Position numbers and translations under genes: made by a program. From Pseudothioglobus sp905182815 (GTDB taxonomy: Bacteria > Pseudomonadota > Gammaproteobacteria > PS1 > Pseudothioglobaceae): a DNA stretch of 64,000 bases. The stretch covers positions 620,001-684,000 of the forward strand of contig NZ_CP159805.1 in NCBI RefSeq assembly GCF_048087625.1, read 5' to 3'. Of the stretch, positions 61,364 through 64,000 are shown in pieces (position 1 is the first letter of the stretch; each line of letters starts with the position of its first letter). The notes below the pieces were generated by a model. It ran no database searches and had not been told where the DNA came from. It saw only the letters and a list, made by a program, of their open reading frames with translations.

Positions 61364-62193
61364 GGAAGGAAACGTCCCAAGAAATGGGACTTCACGATGA
61401 GCAATTAAAAGGAAGAACTCAGAAAAAATTCTTCTCTGTTGATGAAAGTGAAAATTTAACATATTTTCACTCATTTGATGTTGATACTAGCAAGACTGCT
61501 ACGATTGATGCACTTGAAATGACGCCAAGAGAGATTAATCGTGAAATCAGAGAATTAATGGAAAAAGGTATTGGTGACATTACTGTTGATAACCCTATGT
61601 CAAGGCATGGCGTTGGCGTTGGCATCTTAAACAGACTTAACTTAACTTTCTCAGATAGCTTAGGCTATTTTGGTTGCGGCTTGATTGATGGACCTAATGT
61701 TCATATTAAAGGTCGTGTTGGTTGGTCATGCGCAGAAAATATGATGGCTGGAACTGTTGTTATTGATAAAAATGCTGGCTCAACTTTTGGCGCTGCTATT
61801 CGTGGAGGCGACCTTGTCTGTAAAGGCAGTGTTGGCGCTCGTACTGGTATTGATCAGAAGGGCGGCACAATTATTGTTGGCGGTAAGACAGGCGCGTTTT
61901 CTGGATTCATGATGCAGCGTGGTCGTATGATTGTTTTGGGTGATGCTGGAATGAACTTAGGTGACTCAATGTATGACGGCACCATTTATGTTGGTGGTGA
62001 AGTTGAAGAACTTGGAGTTGACTGCGTGCAGGCTGATATGACAGAGCTTGACGTTCGCTACTTAACAGAGAAATTAGCCCTTTATGGAATGAAGAGTCCT
62101 AGAGGCGTTGAGAAAATGCAGAAGCACGTTTCTGGAAAAATGCTATGGAACTACGCTAACTTAGAGCCTAATGAGAAAAAACTAATTCTTTAA
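61351..62193 (+). CDS. mgsB: N-methylglutamate synthase subunit B, GltB C-terminal beta-helix domain
   Basis: 280 residues. The glycine-rich GxGxG-type helix repeats (IKGRVGWSCAENMMAGTVVIDKNAGSTFG and GGTIIVGGKTGAFSG, then GRMIVLGDAGMNLGDSMYDGTIYVGGEV) match the C-terminal domain of glutamate synthase. N-terminal residues 30-90 are a separate helical segment. It acts as a structural subunit of the complex. Confidence 0.85.
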   Translation: MAELRKETSQEMGLHDEQLKGRTQKKFFSVDESENLTYFHSFDVDTSKTATIDALEMTPREINREIRELMEKGIGDITVDNPMSRHGVGVGILNRLNLTFSDSLGYFGCGLIDGPNVHIKGRVGWSCAENMMAGTVVIDKNAGSTFGAAIRGGDLVCKGSVGARTGIDQKGGTIIVGGKTGAFSGFMMQRGRMIVLGDAGMNLGDSMYDGTIYVGGEVEELGVDCVQADMTELDVRYLTEKLALYGMKSPRGVEKMQKHVSGKMLWNYANLEPNEKKLIL

Positions 62194-62228
62194 TAGTGCT
62201 TTTAACAAATTAAACAAAAGGAAATATT

Positions 62229-63563
62229 ATGAGTGATTCGGAAAAACATAGACTAGGTAAAAGTTTTATCTTCCCTAAAGCAGTGATGGATGATATTCAC
62301 ATTAAGTCTGATTTGGGAAGATATAGAATGAGAGGATTCTCTCTATTTAAAAAAATTCCAACATGGGACGACTTAACATTTATGCCAGGAACATTAACCC
62401 GTTTTGTTATTGAGGGTTATAGAGAAAAATGTTTAACTAAAACAATTATTGGGCCAGAGGCTCCAAGACCACTAGAGCTCGACATTCCAATTTATATTAC
62501 AGGAATGAGTTTTGGTGCGTTGAGTTATGAGGCTAAAACTGCTCTAGCTCGCGGCGCTACGATGGCAGGAACAGCAACTTGTTCTGGTGAAGGTGGAATG
62601 ATTCCAGATGAGAGGCGCTACTCAAGTAAATGGTTTTATCAGTGCATCCAGTCTCGTTATGGCTTTAATCCACAACATTTACGTCTAGCTGATAGTGTTG
62701 AGTTTTTTATTGGCCAAGGTTGTAAGGTTGGATTAGGTGGACACCTAATGGGTCAAAAAGTTACAGACCAAGTTGCTGAAATGCGTTCTTTACCTGCTGG
62801 TATTGATCAGCGCTCTCCTGCGAGACATCCAGACTGGCTTGGGCCAGATGATTTGGCGCTTAAAATTGAAGAAATTCGTGAAGCGACAGATGGTCAGATT
62901 CCAATTCAGCTAAAACTTGGTGCAGCGCGTGTATACGATGATGTAAGAATGGCTGCTAAAACTGGTTGTGATAGTATTTATATTGATGGTATGGAAGGCG
63001 GTACTGCTGCTGGACCACATATTGCAACAGAAGAAACTGGAATTCCAGGAATTGCTGCAATTCGCCAAGCTCGAAGAGCAATTGATGATGTTGGAATGAG
63101 CGGCAGAATTTCTTTAGTTTATGCTGGCGGTATTCGAAATGGTGGTGACGTTGCTAAAGCGGTTGCACTTGGTGCTGACGCGGTTGCGATTGGCCACTCA
63201 TCGCTTATGGCACTTAACTGTAATAGAGATATTCCTGAGGCTGATTTTGAAGCTGAAATGGGCGTTAAAGCCGGTGAATGTTATCACTGTCATACTGGGC
63301 GCTGTCCGGTTGGTGTGGCAACTCAAGATCCTGAGCTTAGAAAGCGTCTAGATCCGGATGAAGCATCAGAGCGTGTATACAACTTCTTACATACACTAGC
63401 AATCGAGACACAAATGATGGCTCGTGCATGTGGCAAGACAAATATACACTCATTAGAGCCAGAAGATTTAGCTGCGCTTACTATGGAGGCTTCAGCTTGT
63501 GCACAAGTTCCTATTGCAGGTTCACAGCACACGGTTGGCCGTCCTGATATGACACGTTTTTAA
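62229..63563 (+). CDS. mgsC: N-methylglutamate synthase subunit C, GltB FMN/Fe-S domain
   Basis: 444 residues with the glutamate synthase FMN-barrel: ITGMSFGALSYEAKTALARGA, IPIQLKLGAARVYDD, EGGTAAGPHIATEETG and YAGGIRNGGDVAKAVALGADAVAIGH. The motif CYHCHTGRCPVGVATQDP holds the cysteines for the 3Fe-4S cluster. It catalyses the reductive transfer that yields N-methylglutamate. The methylamine-specific dehydrogenase genes (mgdABCD) are not within the window. Confidence 0.87.
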   Translation: MSDSEKHRLGKSFIFPKAVMDDIHIKSDLGRYRMRGFSLFKKIPTWDDLTFMPGTLTRFVIEGYREKCLTKTIIGPEAPRPLELDIPIYITGMSFGALSYEAKTALARGATMAGTATCSGEGGMIPDERRYSSKWFYQCIQSRYGFNPQHLRLADSVEFFIGQGCKVGLGGHLMGQKVTDQVAEMRSLPAGIDQRSPARHPDWLGPDDLALKIEEIREATDGQIPIQLKLGAARVYDDVRMAAKTGCDSIYIDGMEGGTAAGPHIATEETGIPGIAAIRQARRAIDDVGMSGRISLVYAGGIRNGGDVAKAVALGADAVAIGHSSLMALNCNRDIPEADFEAEMGVKAGECYHCHTGRCPVGVATQDPELRKRLDPDEASERVYNFLHTLAIETQMMARACGKTNIHSLEPEDLAALTMEASACAQVPIAGSQHTVGRPDMTRF

Positions 63564-63577
63564 GATAAGGAGTTATT

Positions 63578-63964
63578 ATGAGTAAAAATGAAGAAACATT
63601 TGAAGTTGGTGCTGATGGCTTAGATACCGATCGCGAGCAAATGATTGGACAGCATATCGGTTATAGATATGATGTAAACCTTGTTCCTGATCTTAAGTTT
63701 ATAACCCCTTTTTTACAAAAATATATTGAAAAAATGGGCTGGAAAGATCTTAACTGGTTAGAAGATATTCATATGGGTTATGAGGGCGATCAAGCTGCTG
63801 TTTTTGATAGAAATATTAATGGTTGGGTCACTATTCCGGACAATATAAAACTTCCAAATAACCAGCAAGAGCGAGATATGATTGCTCGTGAATTATTGGT
63901 TAAGTTTCAAATGTCAGAAAATCATCCGATGGTTGACCTAAATAATGCTTACCGTAAATTCTAA
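63578..63964 (+). CDS. Unknown 128-residue protein of the mgs operon
   Basis: Follows mgsC by 14 bases with AAGGAG before the ATG, so it belongs to the same operon. The sequence (MSKNEETFEVGADGLDTDRE...) is soluble and acidic, with tryptophans (WKDLNWLEDIHMGYEG) and no cysteine or known motif. I do not recognise a family. It may be an accessory subunit of the synthase or of a downstream enzyme. Confidence 0.7.
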   Translation: MSKNEETFEVGADGLDTDREQMIGQHIGYRYDVNLVPDLKFITPFLQKYIEKMGWKDLNWLEDIHMGYEGDQAAVFDRNINGWVTIPDNIKLPNNQQERDMIARELLVKFQMSENHPMVDLNNAYRKF

Positions 63965-64000
63965 CTACTGTAAGTGATTTCAAAAGGGGTTAGTTTAGAG

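Overview
The window reads as a chromosomal segment of an AT-rich marine gammaproteobacterium. The thrS-infC-rpmI-rplT-pheS-pheT-ihfA order, the split type IV pilus loci and the methylamine/one-carbon genes at the right end would fit the Thioglobaceae (SUP05/Arctic96BD-19 clade), but that placement is inference from gene content, not from a search. No rRNA, tRNA, CRISPR array, insertion sequence or prophage was seen.

Layout. 1-7000: translation operon thrS-infC (AUU start)-rpmI-rplT-pheS-pheT-ihfA. 7000-9000: small unknown genes and a secreted Sel1-repeat protein. 9000-27300: type IV pilus region. It holds pilD, then pilT with a minor-pilin operon (fimT, pilV, pilW, pilX, an unknown secreted protein, pilY1), then pilMN (fused)-pilO-pilP-pilQ-pilB-pilC, then two opposite-strand pilin genes, and a second Sel1 protein. 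The pilMN operon and the pilin genes share an upstream element of about 75 bp, and pilT and the first Sel1 gene share another. PilY1 and PilW both carry an inserted beta-propeller-like segment.

27300-35400: small genes, an AI-2E-family permease, an orphan secreted protein between repeated elements, msrA, a MoeB/ThiF-type enzyme, a coiled-coil repeat protein, a DCC-family protein and a MATE transporter. 35400-41100: the most unusual part. Two passenger-less inverse-autotransporter (intimin/invasin-type) beta-barrels, on opposite strands, are each tightly coupled to a gene for a secreted protein of one unknown paralogous family. That family has four members in the window, one of them the orphan at 29295, which shares a palindromic upstream element with the first barrel gene. 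A further small outer-membrane barrel lies in the cluster. I infer a surface-display or secretion pair.

41100-50600: pirin, a lipoprotein subtilase autotransporter behind three tandem 26-bp repeats, a glutamine amidotransferase, a frameshifted PLP decarboxylase, a nucleoside phosphorylase, a cytochrome c, a VOC protein and peptide deformylase. 50800-56300: ammonium transporter plus a 58-residue membrane protein, then divergent sucA-sucB (2-oxoglutarate dehydrogenase E1/E2, the E2 lacking an evident E3-binding domain). 56700-64000: homocysteine S-methyltransferase, an XRE-cupin regulator, and a glutamine-synthetase-like ligase followed by three glutamate-synthase-domain genes. This matches gmaS-mgsABC of the N-methylglutamate route for methylamine. 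Its leader has a consensus promoter, a possible three-way-junction RNA and a terminator-like hairpin, suggesting attenuation or a riboswitch.
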